A DNA stretch of 44,229 nucleotides from Corallococcus exercitus (GTDB lineage Bacteria > Myxococcota > Myxococcia > Myxococcales > Myxococcaceae): NCBI RefSeq assembly GCF_003611585.1, contig NZ_RAVW01000024.1:1-44229 (forward strand). Reading direction: 5' to 3'. The position numbers and the translations under genes are program-made. The notes beneath the pieces were generated by a model. That model was not told where the DNA came from. It searched no databases and worked only from the letters and a program-made list of their open reading frames with translations. Position 1 is the stretch's first letter. Each line of letters starts with the position of its first letter. Positions 7,935-17,358 of this stretch are shown here, piece after piece.

Positions 7935-8549
7935 ATGCGGGGCATGCCTCGTACCGCGGATGCCAACGCAGCCCTCCGGGAGAAGACGCGGGAGCGCGTG
8001 CTCCAGGCCGCGGTGCGGCTCTTCTCCCGGCACGGCTTTGATGGAACCAGCGTCCGCGCGCTCGCCGAGGAGGCGGACATCGCCGTGGGGCTGCTCTATT
8101 CGCACTTCGAGTCGAAGGAGGCGGTGCTCCTGGCGCTGATGCAGTCGTCGATGGTGGACGTCGCGCGGACGCTGGAGGACGCGGACCGCGAACCCACCGC
8201 GCGAGGGTTCGTCACGGCGCTGCTCACGTCCACCGTGGCGATGCTGGACGCGCACCGGGACCTCTGGCGGCTGAGCCAGGGGCTGCGCCACCAGCCGGAG
8301 GTGCTGGCGCGGCTGAAGCTGCCGCTGGAGCACTTCCTGGGGGCCACGCACCAGCGGCTGGAGCGGGCGCTGGCGGCGCGCGGGCTGCCGGAGGCGGGCA
8401 TCGAAGCGCGGGTGCTCTTCGCCACGGTGGAGGGCCTCACCCAGCAGTACCTGCAGCAAGAAGGCGGCTACCCCGCCGCCGACGTGATTCGCGCCATGGC
8501 CCGGAAGTGGCCCGGTGCTCTTCGCAAGCGAAAGGCGGACGCCCCATGA
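7935..8549 (+). CDS. TetR/AcrR family transcriptional regulator
   Basis: A 204-residue regulator. The N-terminal helix-turn-helix (residues about 16-62) shows RVLQAAVRLFSRHGFDGTSV and IAVGLLYSHFESKEAVLLAL, a standard TetR signature; the remaining helical domain would bind an unidentified ligand. The ATG at 7935 has little ribosome-binding sequence, and a second ATG at 7944 is possible. An operator-like palindrome lies directly upstream. Its stop codon overlaps the ATG of the alpha/beta hydrolase gene (ATGA), so regulator and hydrolase are translationally coupled and very likely functionally linked. Confidence 0.92.
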   Translation: MRGMPRTADANAALREKTRERVLQAAVRLFSRHGFDGTSVRALAEEADIAVGLLYSHFESKEAVLLALMQSSMVDVARTLEDADREPTARGFVTALLTSTVAMLDAHRDLWRLSQGLRHQPEVLARLKLPLEHFLGATHQRLERALAARGLPEAGIEARVLFATVEGLTQQYLQQEGGYPAADVIRAMARKWPGALRKRKADAP

Positions 8550-9364
8550 AGCGGCTGAAGGTTCCTGGCGGTGAGATGGCGTGGTGGGAGGAAGGGCAGG
8601 GCACGCCGGTGGTGCTGGTGCACGGGACGCCCTCGTCCTCGCGCGAGTGGCGGGACGTGGCCCGTCACCTCACGCCGTCGTACCGAGTGCTCGCGCCGGA
8701 CCACCTGGGCTTCGGGGACAGCGAGCGCCCTGGGGACTGGCGCACCTACTCACTGCCCTGGCACGCGGAGAACCTGCGGGCGTGGTTGGGCCAGATGGCG
8801 CTGGGGCCGTTCCACCTGGTGGTGCATGACTTCGGCGGGCCCATCGCGCTGCCGCTCGCCATCGCGGCGCCGGAGCAGGTGCTGAGCCTCACCGTGGTGC
8901 AGAGCTGGCTGTGGGACCTGAAGGGCCCCAACGTCGACAACGCGTTGATGCGGTGGCTGTACCTGTCCTGGAACTTCTCCGCGCGCGTGCTGGTGAAGAT
9001 GTCCTGGGGACGCCGCACGAAGCTGACGCGCGAGTTGCACCAGTCCTTCCTGTCGCGGTTCCCGGACCGCGCGTCGCGGATGGGCACGTGGGGCTTCGCG
9101 CGCTCCATCTCCCATGAAGGCCCGTGGATGGAGGAGCAGGGGAAGGGGCTGGGCAGGCTCGCGGCCGTGCCCTCGCTCGTCGTCTGGGGTAGGGCGGACC
9201 AGATCGTGAAGCCCGAGCACCTGTCCCGGTGGAAGCAGTCCCTGCCCCGGGCGCGCGTGCTGGAACTGGAGGACGTGGGGCACTTCCCGCAGCTGGAAGC
9301 GCCCGAGGTGCTGGGGCCCGCGCTCCGGGAGCACCTTGACTCTGTATCAATGTCGACAGTTTGA
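8546..9364 (+). CDS. alpha/beta hydrolase with aspartate nucleophile, haloalkane dehalogenase/epoxide hydrolase-like
   Basis: A 272-residue hydrolase. HGTP (26-29) forms the oxyanion hole; the nucleophile elbow is VVHDFGGP with Asp95 instead of Ser or Cys; Asp218 (WGRADQI) and His246 (DVGHF) complete the triad. An aspartate nucleophile is the mark of haloalkane dehalogenases, fluoroacetate dehalogenases and epoxide hydrolases. The tryptophan that usually follows the nucleophile in dehalogenases is Phe96 here, so the substrate class is uncertain. The ATG at 8546 overlaps the TetR stop by four bases; an upstream in-frame start at 8507 is less likely. The TetR protein probably senses its substrate or product. 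Confidence 0.88.
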   Translation: MKRLKVPGGEMAWWEEGQGTPVVLVHGTPSSSREWRDVARHLTPSYRVLAPDHLGFGDSERPGDWRTYSLPWHAENLRAWLGQMALGPFHLVVHDFGGPIALPLAIAAPEQVLSLTVVQSWLWDLKGPNVDNALMRWLYLSWNFSARVLVKMSWGRRTKLTRELHQSFLSRFPDRASRMGTWGFARSISHEGPWMEEQGKGLGRLAAVPSLVVWGRADQIVKPEHLSRWKQSLPRARVLELEDVGHFPQLEAPEVLGPALREHLDSVSMSTV

Positions 9365-9402
9365 TTCCGGGCTTCCGACACACGCTCCCCAGGAGTCACC
9401 CC

Positions 9403-11070
9403 GTGCCCCACCCCAATGCCGAGACGGCGCTGGAGATGCTGGAGTACTGCCGTTTCGCCTACAAGGCGTACGCCCAGTCCTGCGTCTACCCGATGGATCC
9501 GTTCTACGAATCCCACGGGGCCGGGATGTGGCAGGGCGCGCGGGACCGGGTGCTGGCCCGGGTGCACAAGCTGCGCGGCAGCGAGGCGCACGTCCACAAG
9601 TTCGACCCCATCGAATACGACCTGACGACTCCGCCAGACCCCACGCTCGGGGTCGTGTACCGGGGTGGCACCGGCGACTCGCCCTACATCCTCTTCCAGC
9701 CACGGGACCTCGACCGCTCCATCTCCTTCTCGAAGGGCGTGGACCTGGAGGGCGAGGACATCCCCATCAAGGTCGAGACCTTCTTCGGGGAGCAGACCCT
9801 GCTGGGGCGCGAGCACTCCCAGGCGACCGGCTCGAAGCGGTGCTGCTACTTCCAGGGCAAGACGGGGATGACCCAGACGCACCCGAAGGCGGGCTGGCCC
9901 AGCTGGTTGGGGGCCGCCATCTACGACCCCGACCTCGAGCGGCTGGTGGTGGTGTTTCGCGGCAGCCGGAGCGGAAGCGGCGGACGTGCCCTGGGACAGG
10001 CGCTGGTCAAGAGCACGGGGAGCCCGGACTGGGTCACCGACATGAACCACCTGAAGGAGGCCCGTGTCGGCCGGTTCAGCAACGCGACGCTCTCCGCCGG
10101 CTTCTGGTACGCCTACGACAGCTGCCAGGAGTCCCTGGCCGCAGCCTGCCTGGAGGCGATGCACGGCCGGGTTCCGCGGGAGATCCTCTTCACCGGCCAC
10201 AGCCTGGGGGGCGCGCTCGCGCAGTGCGCCTACCTGGACCTGGTGGGCGGCGAGCTGCTGGAGAAGGTCTACGCGAAGATCAAGAGCCGGGTGCACGTTT
10301 CCTGCTACGCACTCTCCGCTCCGCCCGTCGTGCTCGGCTCGAAGGCGAAGGAGATGCTCACGGTGCACCTTGGCGGGGAGCCGCAGGTGTTCCACCACTT
10401 CTCGCCGCACGACGCCGTGCACAACAGCAAGAAGGTGAATCTCTCCGCGGTGACGGCCGTGAACTCGGTCGTGGGGACCTTCACCCATCCGCTCACGTCC
10501 TCCGTCCACCTGGGGCAGGAGATTCCCCTGAAGGACTGCACGCGGGCCTTCCCGGACGCGCATGAGCCCGAGGAGGTGCGAACGGGCCTCGTCGGGCTGG
10601 TCCGGAAGGAGACCGGAACGCGCCTGCCGGAGGATCCGGGCTTCTGGCCCACGTTCGACTTCAACCCGACGGGCATGTGGGGGATGTCGGTGCGGCCGGG
10701 CGTGGATGCGCTCACGGCGCACCTGAAGATCGCGCTCCTGACCAGTGTCTCGGAAGAGCGGGCGCGGGTGCGCGCGCAGCTCTGGGCGGACGTGGTGAAG
10801 GGCAGTGGAAAGAAGAAGGACGACTACGCGGTCCTGGAGGACACGGACGGCGACTCCTTCGACGCCTTCGCCAGTGCCTGTGAGCTGGTCGCGGAGCTGA
10901 GCAATCCCTTCACGGAGAACCGCAAGCAGAACAAGTCGAAGTTGAAGGAGCTGCGCAACGAGATGATCAAGTCCTACCAGGGGGCCTCCGGCCACAAGGC
11001 CTCCTCCAGCGTCTACTTCGTGATGCTCCAGTACCTGACCGCGGCGCAGTACGGGCTCGACCTCGTGTGA
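9403..11070 (+). CDS. class 3 lipase family protein
   Basis: A 555-residue protein starting at GTG seven bases after AGGAG; a TTG at 9361 would be an unlikely longer start. The lipase_3 core holds WLGAAIYDPDLERLVVVFRG, DWVTDMNHLK and the nucleophile elbow FTGHSLGGALAQ with Ser267, followed by YALSAPPVV and a histidine in the HHFSPHDAVH region. The N-terminal 170 residues and C-terminal 170 residues, which include a charged lysine-rich stretch (ENRKQNKSKLKE), are not part of the usual lipase fold. No signal peptide is seen, so it may act inside the cell or be an effector exported by a leaderless route. Its substrate lipid is unknown. Confidence 0.85.
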   Translation: MPHPNAETALEMLEYCRFAYKAYAQSCVYPMDPFYESHGAGMWQGARDRVLARVHKLRGSEAHVHKFDPIEYDLTTPPDPTLGVVYRGGTGDSPYILFQPRDLDRSISFSKGVDLEGEDIPIKVETFFGEQTLLGREHSQATGSKRCCYFQGKTGMTQTHPKAGWPSWLGAAIYDPDLERLVVVFRGSRSGSGGRALGQALVKSTGSPDWVTDMNHLKEARVGRFSNATLSAGFWYAYDSCQESLAAACLEAMHGRVPREILFTGHSLGGALAQCAYLDLVGGELLEKVYAKIKSRVHVSCYALSAPPVVLGSKAKEMLTVHLGGEPQVFHHFSPHDAVHNSKKVNLSAVTAVNSVVGTFTHPLTSSVHLGQEIPLKDCTRAFPDAHEPEEVRTGLVGLVRKETGTRLPEDPGFWPTFDFNPTGMWGMSVRPGVDALTAHLKIALLTSVSEERARVRAQLWADVVKGSGKKKDDYAVLEDTDGDSFDAFASACELVAELSNPFTENRKQNKSKLKELRNEMIKSYQGASGHKASSSVYFVMLQYLTAAQYGLDLV

Positions 11071-11101
11071 CGCCGGCCGCGGGGCGGTGAGGCGTCTGGA
11101 A

Positions 11102-11380
11102 TCAGGCGCGTGACGGACCGCGCACGGAGCGGTGGTACTTCGGGAGGATGCGCTCCACGCGCATCTGGCCCGGCAGCGCCTGGAACGCTCCGGTCGCGAC
11201 GAGCGGTGTCTCCACCGCGTCCATGGTCACCTCCGGACGTCCCGCCTGCTCCACCATCCAGCGCCCCTCCGGGGTGATGGCGAACACGGCGCGCTTCGCG
11301 GAAGAGGGGATGGGCCCTGCATCCGGACAGAGAGCAATCCCGGGGCCAATCCTCGCTCCCTCGGGAGGCATCGCCCGCAC
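11102..11380 (-). CDS. small hypothetical protein, possibly a gene remnant
   Basis: A reading frame of at most 92 residues (GTG at 11380, ATG at 11371), with no convincing ribosome-binding site. The last 65 residues, from SSAKRAVFAITPEGRWMVEQ onward, have the codon use of a real gene, while the first 25 do not, which suggests the 3' end of a formerly longer gene. No family is recognised. Besides this frame, the 409 bases between the lipase and VOC genes hold only a strong hairpin at 11408-11434. Confidence 0.35.
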   Translation of the reverse strand: MRAMPPEGARIGPGIALCPDAGPIPSSAKRAVFAITPEGRWMVEQAGRPEVTMDAVETPLVATGAFQALPGQMRVERILPKYHRSVRGPSRA

Positions 11381-11407
11381 GGGCGGCGCGGCGTCAGCCC
11401 TGGCCGC

Positions 11408-11434
11408 GGCCTGCGTTCACCGGGAACGCAGGCC
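11408..11434. terminator. strong hairpin downstream of the VOC gene
   Basis: Perfect 11-bp stem GGCCTGCGTTC / GAACGCAGGCC with loop ACCGG. It lies 45 bases after the VOC stop codon. No T-run follows on either strand, so it is a U-less terminator or an RNA-stabilising hairpin. Confidence 0.45.
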
Positions 11435-11479
11435 ACCCCGCTGAGGCGTTCTACCGGCCCGGGCGGTTGCCGGACGCGC

Positions 11480-11839
11480 TCACTTCAAGCACACGGCCTC
11501 GACGTTGTTCCCATCCGGGTCGAGGACGAACGCGGCGTAGTAGTTGTCCGCGTAATCCGCGCGGATGCCCGGCGCGCCATGGTCGCTCCCGCCCGTGGCC
11601 ACGCCCGCTGCGTGGAACCGGTCCACCGCGCCGCGCTCGGTGGCCTGGAAGGCGACATGCCCGGTGCTCCGGGCGTCGCTCGCGGGATAGAGCCACAGCG
11701 CCGGCTGCCCCTTGGGCCCGAAGCCAGCACTTGTCGCGTCCTGGTGACAGAGCACGTAGCCCAATGGGGCGAGCACCGCCTGGTAGAACCGGATGCTGCG
11801 AGGGAGATCCTTCACACGTAGACCGATGTGATCGAACAC
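11480..11839 (-). CDS. VOC (glyoxalase/bleomycin resistance) family protein
   Basis: A 119-residue single-domain protein starting at GTG with AGGAGG five bases upstream. VFDHIGLRVKDLPRSIRFYQ, TGHVAFQATERGAVDRFH and YAAFVLDPDGNNVEAVCL give the two beta-alpha-beta-beta-beta modules and the metal-ligand positions (His4, the His of GHVAF and the Glu of NNVEAV). VOC proteins are metal-dependent lyases, dioxygenases or small-molecule binders; no specific substrate is shown. It lies 28 bases downstream of an AraC regulator gene on the same strand and is probably co-transcribed with it. Confidence 0.9.
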   Translation of the reverse strand: MFDHIGLRVKDLPRSIRFYQAVLAPLGYVLCHQDATSAGFGPKGQPALWLYPASDARSTGHVAFQATERGAVDRFHAAGVATGGSDHGAPGIRADYADNYYAAFVLDPDGNNVEAVCLK

Positions 11840-11867
11840 GACTGCCTCCTGGAGTGAGGCTTCACTT

Positions 11868-12710
11868 CTAGGAGTGAATCGCCATCTTCTCTTGGAGGAT
11901 CTTGCGGTCGCCTCGCGATGCCTTCCGGAACGCACGCGGTGAGACGCCCGCCGCGCGGTGGAACGTGCGCACGAAGTTCGACAGGTCCCCGAAGCCCACG
12001 TCGTACGCGATGCGAGCGATGGGGGCATCCGTTGCAAGCATGCGCGCCGCCTGACGAAGCCGCATGCGGACCAGGTACTGGTGCGGCGTGACGCCCAGCA
12101 CGCCACGGAAGACACGGAGGAAGTGGAAGGGGCTCAGGCCCATCCTCGCGGCGAGGTCCTCGAGCGTCAGCGGCTCACTCGCCTGCGCGTCGAGGAGGAG
12201 CGCGGCTTCGACGGCCCGCCGGCGATCCCGCGCATGCATCCGCGCCGGGGCTTCATGCTTCCCGGTGACGGTCCCCATGACGCGTGCCGCGAACGCGAGC
12301 GCCACCTCATCCAGGCCCAGGTGGGTCCTGCCTTCGGCGGTCTGCTGGGCGAGCTCGCCGAGCGTCACCAGGGACGGGACCGGTGGCAGGGCGCCCACGC
12401 GCCACACGTCCAGGGGGGCTTCGAGCGAATCCACGAGCGCGTCGGAGAGCTGGAACGACAGACACTCGTCGCCCGCGAGGTGGTGTTCGTGGGTGCAGTG
12501 GAAGGTGTCTCCCGCGAACCCGACGAGCGTTGCGCCTGCCACGAGCTCATGCGCCGCGCCGCGGGAGTGATAGGCGAAGCTCCCCCGCCGGACGTACGAC
12601 ACCGAGAAAGCCCGATGCCGCTCCTCGAACGGGCGTTCGCCCGGCTTCGCGTCGCACCGGCAGTCCACGACGGAGATGGAAGGCGAACGGTGCAGGAGGG
12701 AGGCGCGCAT
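11868..12710 (-). CDS. AraC family transcriptional regulator
   Basis: A 280-residue regulator. The N-terminal 120 residues are a cupin-like sensor ([30 protein letters not shown]). The C-terminal domain from about residue 175 carries [21 protein letters not shown] and [20 protein letters not shown], both recognition helices of the AraC fold, with the GVTPHQYL linker. It is the first gene of a pair with the VOC gene, so it probably controls its own operon. The 164 bases between this gene and the methyltransferase stop show no gene I can support. Confidence 0.9.
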   Translation of the reverse strand: MRASLLHRSPSISVVDCRCDAKPGERPFEERHRAFSVSYVRRGSFAYHSRGAAHELVAGATLVGFAGDTFHCTHEHHLAGDECLSFQLSDALVDSLEAPLDVWRVGALPPVPSLVTLGELAQQTAEGRTHLGLDEVALAFAARVMGTVTGKHEAPARMHARDRRRAVEAALLLDAQASEPLTLEDLAARMGLSPFHFLRVFRGVLGVTPHQYLVRMRLRQAARMLATDAPIARIAYDVGFGDLSNFVRTFHRAAGVSPRAFRKASRGDRKILQEKMAIHS

Positions 12711-12874
12711 CCGCGCTGGCTAGCAGGCGCGGCGCGCGAAGACTTGGAGAATCTTGCCGAGGACGACATCTACGGCGACCTGCACTTCGGTCCGGAGCGT
12801 CCCCGCCCGTGCAAGGCCTTCGACACGCGGGGACAGGTGATGCCGTCGCCACGCTGGGGAAGCCGCGGGCCTTG

Positions 12875-13645
12875 CTAGCGCGTCGCGACGATGAACAGCC
12901 GGGGGAAGGGCAGCAGGACCGTCCCGTCGGGCAGGGCAGGATAGGCCCGGGCAATCCCAGCCTGATAGCGGGCGAGGAAGGCTGTCTTCTCGTCCGCATC
13001 GAGCGGTTCGAGGAAGGGCCTGAGCCCCGAGCCCTTGAACCACTCCACCACCGCTCCGGCGCCTCCGGTCAGCGGGTGGAAGTAGATCGTGCGCCAGACG
13101 TCCACCGTGGCACCGGCGTCGCGCAGCACGCGGAAGTACCAGTCGGCACCGAGGCGGGCCGTCCGTGAGTTCGCGGCGGCCCCCAGCTTGCCGGCCCAGG
13201 GGCCCTCGCTGGCGGTCTCCCGCATCAGCTGGTGCGAAGGCTCGTCCAGGTTGTCCGGCATCTGCACGGCGAGGCTTCCGCCCTCCGCCAGCTTGCCCAG
13301 GAGCGCGGGCATGACGGCGGAATGGTCTGGCACCCATTGCAGCACCGCGTTCGCCAGGATGACGTCATAGGGGCCCGGGTCGCTCCAGGTCGCGATGTCC
13401 CCCAGGTCGAACCGGACGTCCGGCAGCCGCTTGCGTGCCGCGGTGAGCATGTCCGGCGAGCTGTCCATTCCGGTGACGGCGGCCTGTGGAAAGCGGGCGC
13501 GCAGCAGCTCCGTGGAGTTGCCGGGGCCGCAGCCGATGTCCGCGGCCCGCTTCACCTCGGACGTGGGAACCCGGGCCAGCAGGTCCCGGATGGGACGGTT
13601 CCGTTCGTCTTCGAATCGCGTGTACTGCGCCGCTGACCAGTCCAT
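12875..13645 (-). CDS. tam: trans-aconitate 2-methyltransferase
   Basis: A 256-residue SAM-dependent methyltransferase. [18 protein letters not shown] at the start, [14 protein letters not shown] (SAM motif I), [41 protein letters not shown] and the terminal [15 protein letters not shown] ending follow the known Tam family along its whole length. Tam methylates trans-aconitate, a spontaneous isomer of the citric-acid-cycle intermediate cis-aconitate that inhibits aconitase. The ATG at 13645 is preferred because AGGGG lies at good spacing and homologues start MxDW; an ATG at 13651 is possible. No operon partner. Confidence 0.88.
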   Translation of the reverse strand: MDWSAAQYTRFEDERNRPIRDLLARVPTSEVKRAADIGCGPGNSTELLRARFPQAAVTGMDSSPDMLTAARKRLPDVRFDLGDIATWSDPGPYDVILANAVLQWVPDHSAVMPALLGKLAEGGSLAVQMPDNLDEPSHQLMRETASEGPWAGKLGAAANSRTARLGADWYFRVLRDAGATVDVWRTIYFHPLTGGAGAVVEWFKGSGLRPFLEPLDADEKTAFLARYQAGIARAYPALPDGTVLLPFPRLFIVATR

Positions 13646-13752
13646 GGGCATCCCCTTTTCTTGGGAACCTACCGCGTCACGGCGGTGTCATGGGCTGTCC
13701 ATGTCTTGGCGGGCATGAGCTCGCCATTCGCGGATGGGTTAGCGTTCCAATC

Positions 13753-16700
13753 ATGCGCCTTTTTCGTGCTTCCGCCGTCGTGTTGCTGATGGGGGCCCTC
13801 GCTGCGGGCTGCAAGAGGGACCCGGACGGTCCTCCGCCCAAGGCCGCCGCTCCGGCCTCCGCTCCGGTCGAAGCTCCGGCGCCCTTCGTCCAGGCGGGAC
13901 TGGTGGCCCCCGCGACCGCCGCGGGAGCGCCGGACACGGGCGAGGTGGACCTCGCGGCGCTGCGCGACTCCGTGGCGGATCCGCAGGTGCTCTCCGAAGA
14001 GGAGCTGCAAAAGCTCACGTTGGGGAGCACGCCTGAACGGAATGTCGCGACGCCTGCTCCCAGAAGCAGCGCCGACGCTCCCGGGCTGGAAGAAGCGGAG
14101 GTGTTGGATGCCGAGATGGGCGGAGCCATGGCGCGTCGCGAGAACGAAGTTCGCGCGGACCGGGCCCGGCTTGGAGCGCAGCGCTCCGCGGGAGCGCCTC
14201 CCGCGGAAGCGCCCGCGGTGGAGGGCAGTGTGGTGGGAGGCGTCCTTGGCGGTGTCCTGGGTGGCCAGCTCGCGCCGCCAGCGGCTCCCATCGGGGATCA
14301 GCGCGTCCGCTCGGCCCTCTTGAACCGCAAGGGTAGCGGTGGCGGTGGCGGTGGCAGCAGCGGTGGCTCCGCGGAGCCGGATGCTCCGACGCCCGTGCTG
14401 CCTCGCGTGGAGGCCGCGCCTCGCGCCGCCAAGGTGCTGGTGATGAGCGACGACGGCCGCTACCAGCCCCTCAAGGCCCGGGCCGTGCGCGTCGTCACGT
14501 ACATCCAGGGCTCCCGGGCGCGCACCGTGGTCGACCACCTCTTCGAGAACGACACCGGCCGCAGCCTCGAAGGCACGTTCTATTACCCGCTGCCCGGTGG
14601 AGCGACGGTGGCGGGCTTCGCGCTGTACTCGGGCGCGGTGACGGTGGACACGCCCTCGCTGTTCCAGTCGTCGGACCTGCTGCCGCCACTCGGAGACGAT
14701 TCGACGGAGTCGGAGCGGCTGGCTGCCTCCGCGCCTCCGGCGGCCCGCGGGTCGAAGCGCTCCTGGGGCGACATCCAGGAGGCCCGCGTCGTGGAGCAGA
14801 AGCGCGCCCGGGAGGTGTACGAGGACGTCGTGCGCCGGAACGTGGACCCCGCGCTGCTCGAATGGTCGGGCGCGTCCACCTTCAGTGCCCGCGTCTTCCC
14901 CCTGCCTCCGAAGTCGCTCAAGCGCGTCGTCATCGCGTACGAGCAGACGCTCCTCTTCGACGGCACACGCCTGCGCTACACGTGGCCGCTGCCTCCGGGC
15001 GCGGGCAAGGAGCTGCGCGTCACGGCTCGCGTCCACGTGGATCCGCGACAGGCCCCGGAGGTCACGGTGCAGCCCGACTCGGGCGCGAAGGCCCGCACGG
15101 TGGGCGCGTGGCAGGTCTATGACTTCCCGAAGCTCACGGGGGATGGGGCGCTGGGGCTGGCCCTGAAGCCTCGCGGCGAGGACGCGGACGTGCTGGTGGG
15201 GGCTGACAATGCAGGCCTCCCGGGCCGCGCCTTCCACGCGCGGGTGCGGCTGCCGGGACAGCTCACCTCCGGCGCGGAGGGCCCTCCCACGGGCCGCGCG
15301 GTGCTGGTGGTGGACACCTCGCTGTCCTCCGAGGACGGCAACGCCTGGGCCATCCAGGCGGCCACGCTGCGCGCCCTCCTGGAGAAGGACGCGACGTTGA
15401 AGGAGTACGCGGTGCTGCTCTTCGACGTGCGCCCCCGCTGGCTGCACGGGCCGGGCTTCCGCCCGAATGACGCCGCGCACCGCCAGGCGAGCTTCGCGGA
15501 GCTGGAGCACGTCTTCCTGGAGGGCGCGTCCCACGTGGACGGCGCGCTGGAGGAGCTGGACCGGGCCGGACGTGAATGGCTCAAGCCTTCCGCCCCCGGG
15601 GAGCGCGTGACGGCCTTCCTGCTCTCCGACGGCAACATCACCTGGGGGCAGAGCCGCGTGGACGCGCTCCTCTCCCGACACCCGTGCGTGGAGTCGCTGC
15701 GCTGGGTGACGTACCGCTTCGGCGAGGCGGCGGTGAACACGGAGCTCTTCGACGCGCTGGCGCGCTCCAGCGGGGGACGCGTCGTGAACGTCCTGTCCGC
15801 GGCGGAGGTGGACGCCGCGGCGAAGGCGCACCGCGCGGCGTCCGTGGTGCTGTCCCGTGTGGCCGTGGTGGGCGCGGACGTGAAGGACCTGGTGGTGGCG
15901 GGCCGGCCGCGGCTCGTCTTCCCCGGGCAGGAGCTGCAGGTGGCGGGACGGCTGCCGGGCAAGGGCGACGCGGCGCTGGAGGTGGTGACCCAGGCGGGCA
16001 CCGGGCCCGAGCGCACGCTGCGCATCCCCCTGCCGTCCGACCAGGACAGCGCCTTCGCGCCCCGGGCGTGGGCGGAGCTCTTCGTATCCCGGCTGGTGTC
16101 CCTGGATGACGAACGGTTGGACCGGATGGTGGTGGCGCTCAGCCAGCACTACCGGTTGGCCAACGCCCGCGCGTCCATGCTCGTGCTGGAGTCCGAGGGT
16201 GACTACACGCGCTACGCCGTGCGCGACGAGCAGGTGGACCTGGAGAACCTCGAGTCGCTGCGGCGCAGGGAGGAGGACCAGCGCCGCGACAAGCTCCTGG
16301 GCATCGCGCTGGATGACGTGCACTCCTCGGGTCGCGCGGTGGTGGCCCGGCTCGCCGAGCAGAAGGGCGTGCCCGCGCTCCTGCGGCGCCAGCCGCTGCG
16401 GGACATGCCCTACGCGGGCGGTGACGAGCGGCTCCAGGCGGAGCTGGCCTACCGCAAGGCGCGGCGGGAGAACCGGGACGACGTGATGATCTACGAGGCC
16501 GTGGCCCGCAGGCGTGCCTTTTCCGGCGACACCTGGGGCGCCGTGCGGGCGCTGTCGTCGCCCGTGGAGCTGCGGCCTCGCGACGCGGAGGCGCTGCGGC
16601 TGGTGGGGTACGGCTTGCTGGCGCTGGGGCAGTACCCGGCGGCGGCGGAGCTCTTCGAGCACGTGCGCCTCAACCGTCCCTTCGAGGCGCAGGCCTTCCT

Positions 16701-17358
16701 GGAGGAGGCGCTCGCGCTGGATGCGGCGGGGCGCTATTCGGAAGCCGCGCGGAACTACGAGATTGTCCTGTCGCGGCCGTGGCCCCGGCATGGCGAGGAG
16801 CTGCGGACGGTGGCGAGCTTCCACTACGCGCGCATGCTGGCGGGGCTGGAGCGGCAGCCCCAGCTCGCGGAGGTGGCCCCCGTGCTCCGCGATCGCCGCG
16901 CTAGGCTGCGCAGCCCCGACGGTGACGCGCCGTTCGCGGACGCGCGGCCCATCGACTACCAGCTCACGACGCACTGGAACTCGGACAACACGGACATCGA
17001 CCTGTGGGTCATCGAGCCGAACGGGGAGAAGTGCTTCTACCAGCACATGCAGTCGTCGCTGGGCGGGCGGCTGTACTGGGACATCACGGATGGCCTGGGG
17101 CCGGAGCTGTACCACGCGCGGAAGGCCGCGCCGGGGCCGTACCACGTGGTGGTGCACTACTACGGCAACCACTCGGCGCGGTACGTGGTGCCCACGGCGC
17201 TGCTGCTCGTGAGCGACCGGAACGTCTTCACCCCCGAGGGCATGACCCAGCGGCGCTTCCAGGTGCGCATCCTGCCCAACGCGAACGCACGGCTGTTGTT
17301 GCGGCGCGAGGAGCTGGTGGCGGGGAAGGACCGCGTGTCGTCGCAGCCCTCACCGTGA
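13753..17358 (+). CDS. VIT/VWA-domain lipoprotein with TPR and DUF2135-like regions
   Basis: A 1201-residue protein with lipobox LAAGC (Cys20). Residues 21-215 are a low-complexity Ala/Pro/Gly linker including a [10 protein letters not shown] run like those of TonB-type proteins. A VIT domain (about 225-400, [32 protein letters not shown]) is followed by a VWA domain (from about 515) whose MIDAS motif DTSLS is intact, giving a metal-dependent protein-binding site. Residues about 905-1030 are TPR-like ([19 protein letters not shown]), and the end (about 1075-1160, [17 protein letters not shown]) is DUF2135-like. Probably an envelope-anchored binding or scaffold protein. The partner is unknown. 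It overlaps the convergent hydrolase gene tail-to-tail by nine bases. Confidence 0.88.
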   Translation: MRLFRASAVVLLMGALAAGCKRDPDGPPPKAAAPASAPVEAPAPFVQAGLVAPATAAGAPDTGEVDLAALRDSVADPQVLSEEELQKLTLGSTPERNVATPAPRSSADAPGLEEAEVLDAEMGGAMARRENEVRADRARLGAQRSAGAPPAEAPAVEGSVVGGVLGGVLGGQLAPPAAPIGDQRVRSALLNRKGSGGGGGGSSGGSAEPDAPTPVLPRVEAAPRAAKVLVMSDDGRYQPLKARAVRVVTYIQGSRARTVVDHLFENDTGRSLEGTFYYPLPGGATVAGFALYSGAVTVDTPSLFQSSDLLPPLGDDSTESERLAASAPPAARGSKRSWGDIQEARVVEQKRAREVYEDVVRRNVDPALLEWSGASTFSARVFPLPPKSLKRVVIAYEQTLLFDGTRLRYTWPLPPGAGKELRVTARVHVDPRQAPEVTVQPDSGAKARTVGAWQVYDFPKLTGDGALGLALKPRGEDADVLVGADNAGLPGRAFHARVRLPGQLTSGAEGPPTGRAVLVVDTSLSSEDGNAWAIQAATLRALLEKDATLKEYAVLLFDVRPRWLHGPGFRPNDAAHRQASFAELEHVFLEGASHVDGALEELDRAGREWLKPSAPGERVTAFLLSDGNITWGQSRVDALLSRHPCVESLRWVTYRFGEAAVNTELFDALARSSGGRVVNVLSAAEVDAAAKAHRAASVVLSRVAVVGADVKDLVVAGRPRLVFPGQELQVAGRLPGKGDAALEVVTQAGTGPERTLRIPLPSDQDSAFAPRAWAELFVSRLVSLDDERLDRMVVALSQHYRLANARASMLVLESEGDYTRYAVRDEQVDLENLESLRRREEDQRRDKLLGIALDDVHSSGRAVVARLAEQKGVPALLRRQPLRDMPYAGGDERLQAELAYRKARRENRDDVMIYEAVARRRAFSGDTWGAVRALSSPVELRPRDAEALRLVGYGLLALGQYPAAAELFEHVRLNRPFEAQAFLEEALALDAAGRYSEAARNYEIVLSRPWPRHGEELRTVASFHYARMLAGLERQPQLAEVAPVLRDRRARLRSPDGDAPFADARPIDYQLTTHWNSDNTDIDLWVIEPNGEKCFYQHMQSSLGGRLYWDITDGLGPELYHARKAAPGPYHVVVHYYGNHSARYVVPTALLLVSDRNVFTPEGMTQRRFQVRILPNANARLLLRREELVAGKDRVSSQPSP

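Noticed and set aside
12711..12874. A minus-strand tail (VQVAVDVVLGKILQVFARRAC) that reads like a protein end
   Set aside because: There is no start codon or ribosome-binding site within the non-overlapping region and no family match; too short to support as a gene or named pseudogene.
13329..13345. TGGCACCCATTGCAG as a second sigma-54 promoter
   Set aside because: The spacing between the GG and GC elements is two bases too short and it lies inside the methyltransferase gene.
13669..17172. An 1167-residue minus-strand frame opposite the VIT/VWA lipoprotein gene
   Set aside because: Composition is typical antisense shadow (Arg, His, Leu, Gln) with no domain, while the opposite strand has a complete multi-domain protein.
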